64,000 nucleotides of DNA, taken from positions 122,002 to 186,001 of the forward strand of contig JACKDR010000017.1 of the NCBI GenBank assembly GCA_020633495.1, given 5' to 3'. A program made the position numbers and the translations under genes. This stretch comes from Kofleriaceae bacterium (GTDB taxonomy: Bacteria; Myxococcota_A; Polyangia; Haliangiales; Haliangiaceae). Position 1 is the stretch's first letter, and every line of letters begins with the position of its first letter. Below are positions 29,267-42,689 of this stretch, one piece after another. Below the pieces are notes generated by a model. That model searched no databases and was not told the origin of the DNA. It was given only the letters and a program-made list of their open reading frames with translations.

Positions 29267-29995
29267 CTACTTGCCGGGCGAGGGCTGGGTGTCGGGCGGG
29301 ATGTCGCCCTTGGCGGTGTCGTTGGTGATCGTGCCGGGCATCTCGACCTTGGTGCGGGTGCCCGGGACCTCCTCGCGGCGATCGACCTTGGAGTCGCCGT
29401 CGTCGTCGTAGAGGATCGCGATCAGCTGGCCGTCCTTGTACTGCTCCCAGACGTCGGGATCGCCGTTGCCGTCGCGATCCCGGCGCACCGAGGTCAGCAT
29501 GCCGGCGGTGTCGTAGAGTTCGGTGAGGTCGTACTTGCCGTCGAAGTCGCTGTCGCGCTCGACCTCGACCACCTTGGTGGTCTTGACGTCGTAGATCGCC
29601 GACATGTCGAAGCGGCCGTCGTAGTCGAAGTCGGCCTTCTCGAAGACGACCGCGCCCTTGCGGTCGTAGCCGACGACCCAGTCCTTGCGGCCGTCGTGAT
29701 CGAAATCGACCTGCTTGCAGGTCAGGACGTCGACGCGGGTGCCGGCCTCGTCCTCGGTCTTGAACAGCCGCCACACGTCGGGGCGGTTGTCGCGGTTGAG
29801 GTCGTACGTGACGACGTTCTTGCCCGCGGTGTCGCACAGCGTCGGGTCGACCTTGGGCACGCCCGCGGTGGTATCACCGCCCTGGTTCGACGGGTTCGTG
29901 GTGTCGCCCTTGTTCTTCTTGCAGCCGGGCGCGGCGAGCAGCAGCACGGCGCCGAGGCCGAGCCCGAGCGTGCGGACCGACGTGCCGTGATGCAT
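29267..29995 (-). CDS. Lipoprotein with Asp-rich calcium-type repeats
   Basis: This 242-residue protein from the ATG at 29995 has a lipoprotein signal ending LLLAAPGC. The mature part carries at least six Asp-rich loops of the thrombospondin type 3/FG-GAP kind (DLNRDNRPDVW, DFDHDGRKDW, DFDYDGRFDM, DSDFDGKYDL, DRDGNGDPDVW, DDDGDSKVD), each expected to hold Ca. The number and regular spacing suggest a rigid calcium-stabilised surface rod. The tail is Thr/Pro-rich. In-frame ATGs further upstream (30022, 30112) would give an abnormal signal. The function is unknown. Confidence 0.78.
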   Translation of the reverse strand: MHHGTSVRTLGLGLGAVLLLAAPGCKKNKGDTTNPSNQGGDTTAGVPKVDPTLCDTAGKNVVTYDLNRDNRPDVWRLFKTEDEAGTRVDVLTCKQVDFDHDGRKDWVVGYDRKGAVVFEKADFDYDGRFDMSAIYDVKTTKVVEVERDSDFDGKYDLTELYDTAGMLTSVRRDRDGNGDPDVWEQYKDGQLIAILYDDDGDSKVDRREEVPGTRTKVEMPGTITNDTAKGDIPPDTQPSPGK

Positions 29996-30090
29996 CCCAC
30001 GGAATCCCGTGATGTTCCACATGATTGCAACGGTAGCCGGGCGCGGTCTCCGGCGCAAGCGGCGCCGGCGAGGCGTCGTCGGGGCGGAAA

Positions 30091-30119
30091 TTGACCGTGA
30101 GGATCCCGGCACGTATGGT
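30091..30119 (+). promoter_or_regulatory. Sigma-70-type promoter for the RHH gene
   Basis: TTGACC (30091-30096), a 17-base spacer and TATGGT (30114-30119) would start transcription near 30126, just before the AGGAG ribosome site of the small regulator at 30139. Confidence 0.65.
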
Positions 30120-30138
30120 GATCGGCAGGAGCCGCGGG

Positions 30139-30339
30139 GTGTCGCGCAAGAAGATCTCGACGACGGTCTACATCACGCCGGAGCAGGACGCCCAGCTCAA
30201 GGTCCTGCACGCGCGGACCAAGGTCCCGGTGGCCGAGTACATCCGCCAGGGCATCGACCTCGTGCTCGACAAGTACAAGGAACACCTGCCGGGCCAGGTC
30301 GATCTGTTCGGCGCGCCCGCGGTGGGCGACGGCGAATAA
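30139..30339 (+). CDS. Ribbon-helix-helix family small regulator
   Basis: This 66-residue protein MSRKKISTTVYITPEQDAQLK (GTG start) has the classical RHH/MetJ-Arc layout: a basic N-terminus, a short beta strand ISTTVYI that would enter the DNA major groove, then helices EQDAQLKVLHARTK and PVAEYIRQGIDLVLDKY. The start at 30139 is fixed by AGGAG seven bases upstream. No toxin gene adjoins it, so it is more likely a DNA-binding regulator than an antitoxin. It precedes lepA by 64 bases. Confidence 0.85.
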   Translation: MSRKKISTTVYITPEQDAQLKVLHARTKVPVAEYIRQGIDLVLDKYKEHLPGQVDLFGAPAVGDGE

Positions 30340-30403
30340 GCGCCGCGCGGTGCCGATCCGCTGGACGCGGCGGGGCCCCTGACGCTACACAGGGACCCTT
30401 CCG

Positions 30404-33372
<2,969 letters not shown>

Positions 33373-33478
33373 CCGCGTCGCGCCGCGCCGCGCCGTCGGC
33401 GCAACCGGCGCCCGCCCCCTTGCGCGTCCGCGCCGCGTGTGGCCACCTTCCCAGGCCGCGCGCGCGGCGAGGGGCACC

Positions 33479-34009
33479 ATGAGCGATCGCGTCGACCGTC
33501 GAAACCTCCGCATCACCGGCAAGCACGAGGCCGTCTCCGACCCGAGCGTCGCGATCCACGGCGACGAGGACGTCGTGATCGTCGTGACCCAGGCGTACGG
33601 CCCGCGCGGCGACAACCTGGTCGGCATCTCCGACGTCCGCTTCGACGGCCACCCCGCGGTGACCGTCGGCGTGCGCGCCGACGGCCGCGAGGGCCTGGTC
33701 CACCTGTCGCCGATCCACGGCGACGACCGCAAGGAGGGGATGACCGACATCCCCGGCGGCACCCGGTGCGAGCTGTTCTGCCCGGTGTCGAAGCAGCCGC
33801 TCGATCTGGTCGGCGACGTCGAGGATGGCTCGGGGGCCAGCTACTACGCGCTGTACCTGACGCCGCAGCTGTCGCAGGGCTCGGTGGTCATGGTCTCGAA
33901 CGTGTGGGGCCACTACCACTCGCGGATCGTCGACGACTTCGAGCTGATCTCGGCGTGGGCGTCGTCGCACGAGGACGGCGACGGCGACGGCGACGACGCC
34001 GGCGCGTAG
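33479..34009 (+). CDS. Conserved-looking hypothetical protein
   Basis: This 176-residue soluble protein begins at the ATG at 33479 with GAGGGG five bases upstream. It has no signal peptide or TM segment. The recognisable pieces are a double Cys RCELFCPVS, a strand-rich core (VTVGVRADGREGLVHLSPIHGDDR, GSVVMVSNVWGHYHSRIVDDFEL) and an acidic Gly/Asp tail. I do not recognise the family. It follows lepB by about 105 bases and may share its transcript. Confidence 0.6.
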   Translation: MSDRVDRRNLRITGKHEAVSDPSVAIHGDEDVVIVVTQAYGPRGDNLVGISDVRFDGHPAVTVGVRADGREGLVHLSPIHGDDRKEGMTDIPGGTRCELFCPVSKQPLDLVGDVEDGSGASYYALYLTPQLSQGSVVMVSNVWGHYHSRIVDDFELISAWASSHEDGDGDGDDAGA

Positions 34010-34025
34010 GCGCGTAGGCGCGTAG
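34002..34025. repeat. Three tandem GCGCGTAG units at a convergent junction
   Basis: The octamer GCGCGTAG is repeated three times across the stop codon of the hypothetical gene and the short gap to the convergent kinase gene, offering three in-register TAG triplets. Confidence 0.6.
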
Positions 34026-34032
34026 GCCGCGG

Positions 34033-35049
34033 TCAGCCGGCCACCAGGCGCCAGCGCCAGCGGCCGTGGCGGATCCGGCCCAGCAGGTCGCGGGCGCGCG
34101 AACGGGTGGCGAGGCGGACGTCGGTGGTGTGGTCGTCGTCGGTGGGGGCGGCGGCCGGGGCCGCGACCGGAGCCGGGGCCGCCGTGACCACGGCCGGCGC
34201 CGCCGGCGCCGCCGCGAGCGGCGCCAGGGCGTCGCGCATGGCGCGCGCGTCGGGCCACCGCGCCTCGGGATCCTTCTCGAGCGCCCGGTGGATCATCGCC
34301 GCCAGGCCGAGCGGCACCCCGGGCGCCGCGCCGATCAGCGCCGGCGCGCGCCGGTGCGCCTGCATCCACGCCAGCTCGACCGCGGTGGCGGCGTGGAACG
34401 GCCGGGCCCCAGCGAGCAGCTCGTAGAGGATGACGCCGACGGCGTAGACGTCGACCCGGGCGTCGCCGGCGCGGCCGAGCGCCCGCTCCGGCGCCAGGTA
34501 CGACGGCGAGCCCACCGTGGTGCCGCGCCGGGTCACCCGCTCGTCGCCGAGCGCCCACGACAGGCCGAAGTCGATCAGCACGGCGCGGACGCCGTCGTCG
34601 CCGCGGGTCATGATCACGTTCTCCGGCTTGACGTCGCGGTGGACGACGCCGCGGACGTGGGCGTGGCCGAGGGCGTCGAGCAGCTGGACGCCGAGGTGGG
34701 CGACCACCGCGGGCGCGAGGCGGCCGAACCGGGTCGCCTCGTCGCGCAGGGTCGGGCCCTCGAGCAGGTCCATCGCCAGGTAGCGGTGGCCGTCGGGGGT
34801 GACGCCGACGTCGAAGACCCGGACGCAGCCGGGGTGATCGAGCCGCGCCGCGTTGCGGGCCTCGCGCTCGAACCGGATCGTGGCGGCGCGGTCGCCGACC
34901 CCGGGCGGGACGATCTTCAGCGCCACCTCGACGCCCAGGCCCAGGTGGTGGGCCCGGTAGACCACGCCCATGCCGCCGTGACCGAGCACGCCGAGGACGC
35001 GGTAGCGCAGGCCGACGAGGGCGCCGGTGGGCAGGTGAGGGCTGGACAT
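34033..35049 (-). CDS. Soluble Ser/Thr protein kinase (Hanks type)
   Basis: This 338-residue kinase has all catalytic landmarks: GHGGMGVVYRA, VALKI (ATP Lys), HRDVKPENV with the catalytic Asp, IDFGLS, SPSYLAPER and DVYAVGVILYELLAG. The C-terminal 75 residues are an Ala/Pro linker and a short basic tail, with no TM segment and no sensor domain, so it is cytoplasmic. Substrates are unknown; the FHA protein and partner-switch genes in the window are possible partners only by proximity. No Shine-Dalgarno precedes the ATG. Confidence 0.93.
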   Translation of the reverse strand: MSSPHLPTGALVGLRYRVLGVLGHGGMGVVYRAHHLGLGVEVALKIVPPGVGDRAATIRFEREARNAARLDHPGCVRVFDVGVTPDGHRYLAMDLLEGPTLRDEATRFGRLAPAVVAHLGVQLLDALGHAHVRGVVHRDVKPENVIMTRGDDGVRAVLIDFGLSWALGDERVTRRGTTVGSPSYLAPERALGRAGDARVDVYAVGVILYELLAGARPFHAATAVELAWMQAHRRAPALIGAAPGVPLGLAAMIHRALEKDPEARWPDARAMRDALAPLAAAPAAPAVVTAAPAPVAAPAAAPTDDDHTTDVRLATRSRARDLLGRIRHGRWRWRLVAG

Positions 35050-35305
35050 GGGAGGTGGCGCCCGCCGCGGGGGCGGCGATCGGGGCGCACCGGGTTGGAC
35101 GGCGGCGCGCCGGCGTGATTCTGCCCGCCCCCGGCCGGTGCGGCTGCGACCGGGAGATCGACCCGGGCAGGGGAGACCGGGGGGCGGCCGGGGAGGGCGG
35201 TCACCACGCGCCCCAGGTCACAACGTCAGCATTTCCAGTGGGATGAGCCACCGGTCGGGCTGGATCTCGCCTTGCAGAACCCAGGTTGCCGCCAGGGAGA
35301 CCCTC

Positions 35306-36868
35306 ATGACTCGCACGATCCATTTGCCTCGAACGCTCGTCCGGCTCGCCGCCCTCGCGGGAGCCCTCCTGTTCGGGATCGCGGTCGCGCCGCCCCCCGC
35401 CGCCGCCGGCAAGGTCGCGGTCCTCAGCGTCCAGGGTGACCCCGAGGGCGAGCTGGAGGACGGCCTGGTGTCGATCGTCGAGGACCGCCACGAGCTGGTC
35501 ACCTCCGGCGAGTTCGAGCGCACCGCGCGCCGCGCCGGGCTCGACGATCTCGACGCCAAGGGCATCGGCAAGATCGCCAAGAAGCTGCACGCCGACGCCG
35601 TGGTCGAGGGCGTGCTGTCGCGCGAGGACGAGGGCTTCACGCTGATCGTCCGCATCCGCGCTCAGAACGGCAAGACCGTCAAGAAGATCACGGTCGACCT
35701 CGCCAAGGCGCGCCTGAGCTCGAAGGCCAAGCGCCGCCTCGGCACCGGGATCCTCGACGGCATCGACAAGGTGCTCGGCGTGGTCGGCGACGACGACGGC
35801 CGCGACGACGACGACGACGACGACGCGGACGACGATGGCGGCCGCAAGCGCAAGAAGGTGCGCAAGGCCGCGCGCGATCTCGCCGCCGACGAGGATCGCC
35901 CGCGCAAGGGCAAGAAGGCATCGCGGTCGAAGCGGCACGACGACGACGAGGATTCCGACGCCGACGCCGACGCGGACGACGACGACGACGACGGTGACGG
36001 CGACCGGGTCGCGGTGGCCGACGACGATGACGACGACGACGAGCTCGAGGCCCGTGACGACGGCGAGCGGCGCCGGCCCCGCGATCCGCGCCGCCCCGCC
36101 ATCAAGATCGCGGTCGGCCCGTCGGCCAAGGCGCGCAGCCTGGCGTTCTCGGTCCGCCCCGATCTCGACCCCGACCTCGCGCCCAACGGCGACACCACGA
36201 CGATGGTGCCCGGCGCCCGGGTCAGCGGCGAGGTGTACCCGATGGCGCTCAAGGGCGGCCGCGACGCCGCCGCCAACCTCGGCGTCGGCTTCGAGTTCGA
36301 TCAGACCCTGACCCTCAGCACCCAGACCAGCGACGCGCCGGACCAGAAGTTCCCGACCGCGCAGCGGTCGTGGTCGGTCGGGGTCCGCTACCGGATCCTC
36401 CTCGGCGACAAGCCGACCAGCCCGACCGTGACGGTCGGCGCCGGCTACGGCCGCCGCGCCTTCATCGTCGACCGCAGCGCCTTGCCCGACGGCGCCCGCA
36501 TCGACTTCCCCGACGTCGACTACCGCTTCGTCGACCCCGGCCTGACCGTGCGGCTGCCGCTGGGCAAGAGCATGGCGCTCGAGGTCGAGGGCAAGGGCCT
36601 GCTGTTCAAGCAGGCCGGGGCGATCCAGAAGGACACCGAGTACGGCGGCGCCAAGATCACCGGCTTCGAGGCCGGCGGCGGCGTCGAGGTCAAGGTCACG
36701 AAGTCGGCGGTGGTGCAGCTGTCGGGGTCGTGGACCCAGGTCGGCTTCGACTTCATCGGCAACGGCATGCTCAGCAACGGCCGCGACGGCGACCTCACCA
36801 CCCAGGACGTCGGCGGCGCGATGGACCGCTACATCGGCGCGGCCGCGACCCTGGGCGTCGCCTACTGA
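35306..36868 (+). CDS. Exported envelope protein with Asp-rich centre and barrel-like C-terminus
   Basis: This 520-residue protein from the ATG at 35306 (GGGAGA upstream) has a clear signal peptide ending PPPAAA. Residues about 35-150 resemble the alpha/beta domain of TolB-N/FlgT-type proteins (GKVAVLSVQGD, LHADAVVEGVLSREDEGFTLIVRIR). Residues about 160-270 are an intrinsically disordered Asp/Lys/Arg polyampholyte with runs of up to seven Asp. The rest (about 275-520) has alternating beta strands ending GAAATLGVAY, like a small outer-membrane barrel. The function is unknown; the charged centre could bind cations or peptidoglycan. Confidence 0.65.
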   Translation: MTRTIHLPRTLVRLAALAGALLFGIAVAPPPAAAGKVAVLSVQGDPEGELEDGLVSIVEDRHELVTSGEFERTARRAGLDDLDAKGIGKIAKKLHADAVVEGVLSREDEGFTLIVRIRAQNGKTVKKITVDLAKARLSSKAKRRLGTGILDGIDKVLGVVGDDDGRDDDDDDDADDDGGRKRKKVRKAARDLAADEDRPRKGKKASRSKRHDDDEDSDADADADDDDDDGDGDRVAVADDDDDDDELEARDDGERRRPRDPRRPAIKIAVGPSAKARSLAFSVRPDLDPDLAPNGDTTTMVPGARVSGEVYPMALKGGRDAAANLGVGFEFDQTLTLSTQTSDAPDQKFPTAQRSWSVGVRYRILLGDKPTSPTVTVGAGYGRRAFIVDRSALPDGARIDFPDVDYRFVDPGLTVRLPLGKSMALEVEGKGLLFKQAGAIQKDTEYGGAKITGFEAGGGVEVKVTKSAVVQLSGSWTQVGFDFIGNGMLSNGRDGDLTTQDVGGAMDRYIGAAATLGVAY

Positions 36869-36901
36869 GGCGGCGCCCCGCGCCGGGGCCCGCGGTCCTG
36901 G

Positions 36902-36907
36902 TAGGAT
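36902..36907 (+). promoter_or_regulatory. -10-like TAGGAT before partner-switch operon
   Basis: TAGGAT ends nine bases before the GTG at 36917; no ribosome site lies between. Confidence 0.45.
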
Positions 36908-36916
36908 GGTCCGCGA

Positions 36917-37909
36917 GTGCGGACCGCGTTCGACGTACAGCCCGGGCGGATCCTGGTGGTCCACCCCGATCGCAAGGCGCAGCGGGCGCTGCACCGGGTC
37001 CTGTCCAGCACGCTGTGCCCGGTCGAGATCGTCGAGCTCGACGCCGCGGTGGCCGTCGCCGCTGACGACCCCGCGGTCCCGACCGTGATCGTCATCGATC
37101 AGCCGCTGGCCCGGACCCGGCCGGAGCTGGTCGCGGGCCCGGGCCTGGCCTGGATCGCCGTGCCGTGTGACGACGTCCAGCCGGCCCGCCCCGAGGTCGT
37201 CGCCGAGCTGATGGCGGCGGGCTGGCGCCACGTCATCGGCGCGCCCATCGCCCTGGCCGGCGCCGAGCTGCTGATCGCGGTGCAGAAGCTGCTGCGCGGC
37301 GACCCGTTCGGGATCGACAAGCACCTCGGCTGGGGCGCGACGATCGAGGCGACGACGCTCGAGGACGCCGGCGATCGGCCGGCGGTGGTGGCGCGGCTGG
37401 TCGAGGGCGCGGGGCGCGCCGGGATGTCGGAGCGGGTCGCGTCGCTGGCCAGCGTCATCGTCGACGAGCTGCTGGCCAACGCGCTGTTCGGCGCGCCCGC
37501 CGGCGGCGGCGGCACCCGCCGCGATCGCGCCGACGCCCGCTTCGACAGCCGTCCCCTGGCGGCCCGCGAGCAGGTCCAGCTGCGCTGGGGCAGCGACGCC
37601 CGCTTCCTCGCCGTCGAGGTCACCGACGCCTGGGGCTCGCTGGCGCCCGGCGTCCCCGGCCCGGCCATCGCCCGGGCGTCGCGGCGCGCCGCGGGCGCGT
37701 CGGAGGCCGGCATGGGCCTGGCGCTGGCCTACGCCTGCTGCCACCAGCTGGTGCTGGCCATCGAGCCCGGCCGGCGGTCGCAGGCGATCGCGCTGATCGA
37801 CGTCGGCCACCGTCCGGTCGAGCTGGGCCGGGCGCCGTCGTTCCACGTCTTCACCTCGCCGCGCCCGGCCGTCGCGGCCGGGCCCCCCACCGCAGGAGCA
37901 GCAACGTGA
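36917..37909 (+). CDS. Degenerate receiver domain fused to HATPase (anti-sigma kinase-like)
   Basis: This 330-residue protein has two parts. Residues about 10-130 look like a response-regulator receiver (RILVVHPDRKAQRALHRVL; candidate phospho-Asp61 in VIVIDQPL), but the conserved Thr/Ser and Lys are not evident. Residues about 165-310 are a HATPase_c domain of the RsbW/SpoIIAB type: N-box VIVDELLANALFGAP and G-box AGMGLALAYACCHQL. Such kinases phosphorylate a STAS protein and hold a sigma factor or other target. The next gene encodes exactly such a STAS protein and overlaps by four bases (GTGA), so the pair forms one module. Confidence 0.75.
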   Translation: MRTAFDVQPGRILVVHPDRKAQRALHRVLSSTLCPVEIVELDAAVAVAADDPAVPTVIVIDQPLARTRPELVAGPGLAWIAVPCDDVQPARPEVVAELMAAGWRHVIGAPIALAGAELLIAVQKLLRGDPFGIDKHLGWGATIEATTLEDAGDRPAVVARLVEGAGRAGMSERVASLASVIVDELLANALFGAPAGGGGTRRDRADARFDSRPLAAREQVQLRWGSDARFLAVEVTDAWGSLAPGVPGPAIARASRRAAGASEAGMGLALAYACCHQLVLAIEPGRRSQAIALIDVGHRPVELGRAPSFHVFTSPRPAVAAGPPTAGAAT

Positions 37910-38400
37910 CCGAGGAGACCCTGGGGCGCGCCGTGATCGTCGTCGACGGCGACGCCACCCGCCGACAGCTGACCGTGCGCGGCCGGATCGACGAGTCGTC
38001 GCGGCTGTCCGAGCGCGTCGAGGCCTGGGCCGCGGCCGAGGTGACGATCGACACCGCCGGCGTGGTGTTCCTCAACTCGATCGGGGTCCGCGAGTGGATG
38101 CGCCTCCTGCGCGGCCTCGCCGACCGCGGCGCCACCGTCTACCTCGATCGCTGCGCCGAGCCGATCATCGAGCAGATCAACATGATCCTGGACGCCCGGG
38201 GCTCGGCGACCGTGCGGTCGTTCCACGCGCCGTACCAGTGCACGGCGTGCGGCCACGACGCGCCGGCGCTGCTCGACGTCGCGACCCACGGTGACGCGAT
38301 GCGCCGGATGGAGGCGCCGGCGATGCCGTGCCCGGAGTGCGGCGAGTCGATGGTGCTGTACGAGGTGCCGGAGAAGTACTTCACGTTCCTGGTCGGGTAG
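37906..38400 (+). CDS. STAS-domain protein with C-terminal zinc ribbon
   Basis: This 164-residue protein has residues about 15-105 forming a STAS (anti-anti-sigma) domain: VTIDTAGVVFLNSIGVREWMRLL is the strand-helix that normally carries the phosphorylated Ser, here probably the Ser of FLNSIG. The C-terminus adds a zinc ribbon, QCTACGHD ... MPCPECGES, uncommon in STAS proteins. AGGAG eight bases before the GTG and the four-base overlap show coupling to the HATPase gene. The expected role is reversible binding to its HATPase partner; the final target is not in the window. Confidence 0.8.
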   Translation: MTEETLGRAVIVVDGDATRRQLTVRGRIDESSRLSERVEAWAAAEVTIDTAGVVFLNSIGVREWMRLLRGLADRGATVYLDRCAEPIIEQINMILDARGSATVRSFHAPYQCTACGHDAPALLDVATHGDAMRRMEAPAMPCPECGESMVLYEVPEKYFTFLVG

Positions 38401-38543
38401 CCGCCCCGATCGCGCGCGTCCCCGGGCCCGGGCGCCGGGGCCCGCCGTGCCGGCCGGCCGGCTGGCGCAGCGCGGCACGCCGGCGGCGGCGATCGCGGCC
38501 GCCGGGTGCGGTGACGTGTCGCCGCCGCGGGCCGCGGGCGCCG

Positions 38544-38572
38544 TCGACATCGTCGGGCCGCCGCGCTACGTT
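38544..38572 (+). promoter_or_regulatory. Promoter candidate for gcvP
   Basis: TCGACA (38544-38549), a 17-base spacer and TACGTT (38567-38572) stand nine bases before the GTG at 38582. Apart from this, the 180-base gap after the STAS gene shows nothing. Confidence 0.5.
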
Positions 38573-38581
38573 GCGCGCGCC

Positions 38582-41533
<2,952 letters not shown>

Positions 41534-41566
41534 GGCGGGGCGGAGGGCGGCGCCCGGCGTCAGATC

Positions 41567-41587
41567 GGGCACGGGCACGGGCACGGG
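41567..41587. repeat. (GGGCAC)3 microsatellite in a convergent gap
   Basis: Three GGGCAC units plus GGG follow gcvP. The same hexamer occurs in recG and, on the other strand, at 28849-28890. Confidence 0.8.
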
Positions 41588-41609
41588 ACAGAACCCGGAC
41601 CGGGGACTC

Positions 41610-41669
41610 CGCTCACGCCGAGCGCAGCCCGAGCGGCGAAGCCGCGAGGGCGGAGTCGAGGCGGCGGGC
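41610..41669. repeat. Dispersed hairpin repeat, copy C
   Basis: Sixty bases match 7908-7967 with two differences. The 49-bp core (41612-41660) runs from CTCACGCCGAGC to TCGAG and contains the hairpin GCGGC-GAA-GCCGC. It lies between the convergent gcvP and ChaN-like lipoprotein genes; the remaining gap (about 100 bases) shows nothing else besides the hexamer repeat. Confidence 0.8.
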
Positions 41670-41704
41670 CGCGTTCCGCGCCTCGGCGGTGACCGGCCGC
41701 TCGC

Positions 41705-42631
41705 CTACGGCCGCGACCGCGGCAGCACGATCACGTACGACCGCGGGCCGCGCTCGATCACCAGGACGTGATCGGCGCCGGCCTCGGCGAGCAGCGGGAA
41801 CCACGCCTCGCCGCGGGTGAGGTCGTCGACCTCGGCGTACTCGGGGACGTAGAGATCGACCTCGAGGTAGTGGCCGCCGGCGGCGGCGTCGAGCCCGGCG
41901 GCGAAGCTCCAGTCGGCGATGCCCTCGATCGGGTACAGGTCGTTGTGGAGCGCGCCGCCGTAGGTCGCGACCAGGCGGCGGGTCGCGCCGTGGCCGTCGC
42001 GGTAGGCGATGGCCTCGGCGGCGATGCGGCCCAGCTCGCGCGTGATGACCCCGAGCAGGACCTCGTAGTCGACGTCGGGCGCGGTGGTGGCGCCGGGCGG
42101 CGGCGGCGGCGCGATCCGGGTCCAGTCGTCGCACGACAGCCGCATGACGTGGGGCTGGACGCCGGCGGCGCGGGCGCGCTCGACCAGCACGCCGAGCTCG
42201 CTCTTGGTGCTGGCCGGGCGCCGCATCGTGGCCTCGACCCGGGTCGTCGCGGTCGCGGCCTGCTCGCCGCAGTCGCGATCGAACAGCCAGGTCTCGAGCA
42301 CCAGATCGCTGAGCCGGTCGCCGAGCACCGGCAGGACGTCGTCGGTGAAGCGGCTCAGCGCCGAGCGGACGCCGGCGGCGCGGTCGGTGCGGGCGTGGAG
42401 CTCGCCGAAGCCGACGGCGCGGACGTCGTCGGTGACGATCCGCGCGATCGCGGCGCCGAGGTCGGGCGCGGTCGACCACCGCGGCAGCGCCGCGGCGGCG
42501 TCACCGGCGACGGGCGCGGCGGCGGTGGCGTCGTCGCCCGCCGCGGCGGCGGGGCGTGACGGCCGGTCGGACGAGCACGCCGCGACGATGGCAGCGACCG
42601 CAGCGACCACGACGGCCAGGACGACGCGCAT
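41705..42631 (-). CDS. Lipoprotein, possible ChaN/EreA-like fold
   Basis: This 308-residue lipoprotein from the ATG at 42631 has the signal MRVVLAVVVAAVAAIVAAC. The mature part has IVTDDVRAVGFGELHARTD, which resembles the GE-x-H motif of the ChaN/erythromycin-esterase-like superfamily, followed by LSDLVLETWLFDRDCGEQ and a late block YGGALHNDLYPIEGIADWSF. The family call is tentative; the catalytic set is not proven. It is divergent from the cNMP-binding gene, with TATGGT six bases before its start. Confidence 0.55.
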   Translation of the reverse strand: MRVVLAVVVAAVAAIVAACSSDRPSRPAAAAGDDATAAAPVAGDAAAALPRWSTAPDLGAAIARIVTDDVRAVGFGELHARTDRAAGVRSALSRFTDDVLPVLGDRLSDLVLETWLFDRDCGEQAATATTRVEATMRRPASTKSELGVLVERARAAGVQPHVMRLSCDDWTRIAPPPPPGATTAPDVDYEVLLGVITRELGRIAAEAIAYRDGHGATRRLVATYGGALHNDLYPIEGIADWSFAAGLDAAAGGHYLEVDLYVPEYAEVDDLTRGEAWFPLLAEAGADHVLVIERGPRSYVIVLPRSRP

Positions 42632-42637
42632 GTGCCA

Positions 42638-42643
42638 ACCATA
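42638..42643 (-). promoter_or_regulatory. -10-like TATGGT before ChaN-like lipoprotein gene
   Basis: Minus-strand TATGGT ends six bases before the ATG at 42631. Confidence 0.5.
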
Positions 42644-42676
42644 CCCCGACGGGGCGACGGGCCGACGCCTGCGGTG

Positions 42677-42682
42677 TACAGT
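42677..42682 (+). promoter_or_regulatory. -10-like TACAGT before cNMP-binding gene
   Basis: TACAGT ends seven bases before the ATG at 42690. With the minus-strand hexamer at 42638 it makes a divergent pair in a 58-base gap. Confidence 0.5.
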
Positions 42683-42689
42683 CCCCGCC

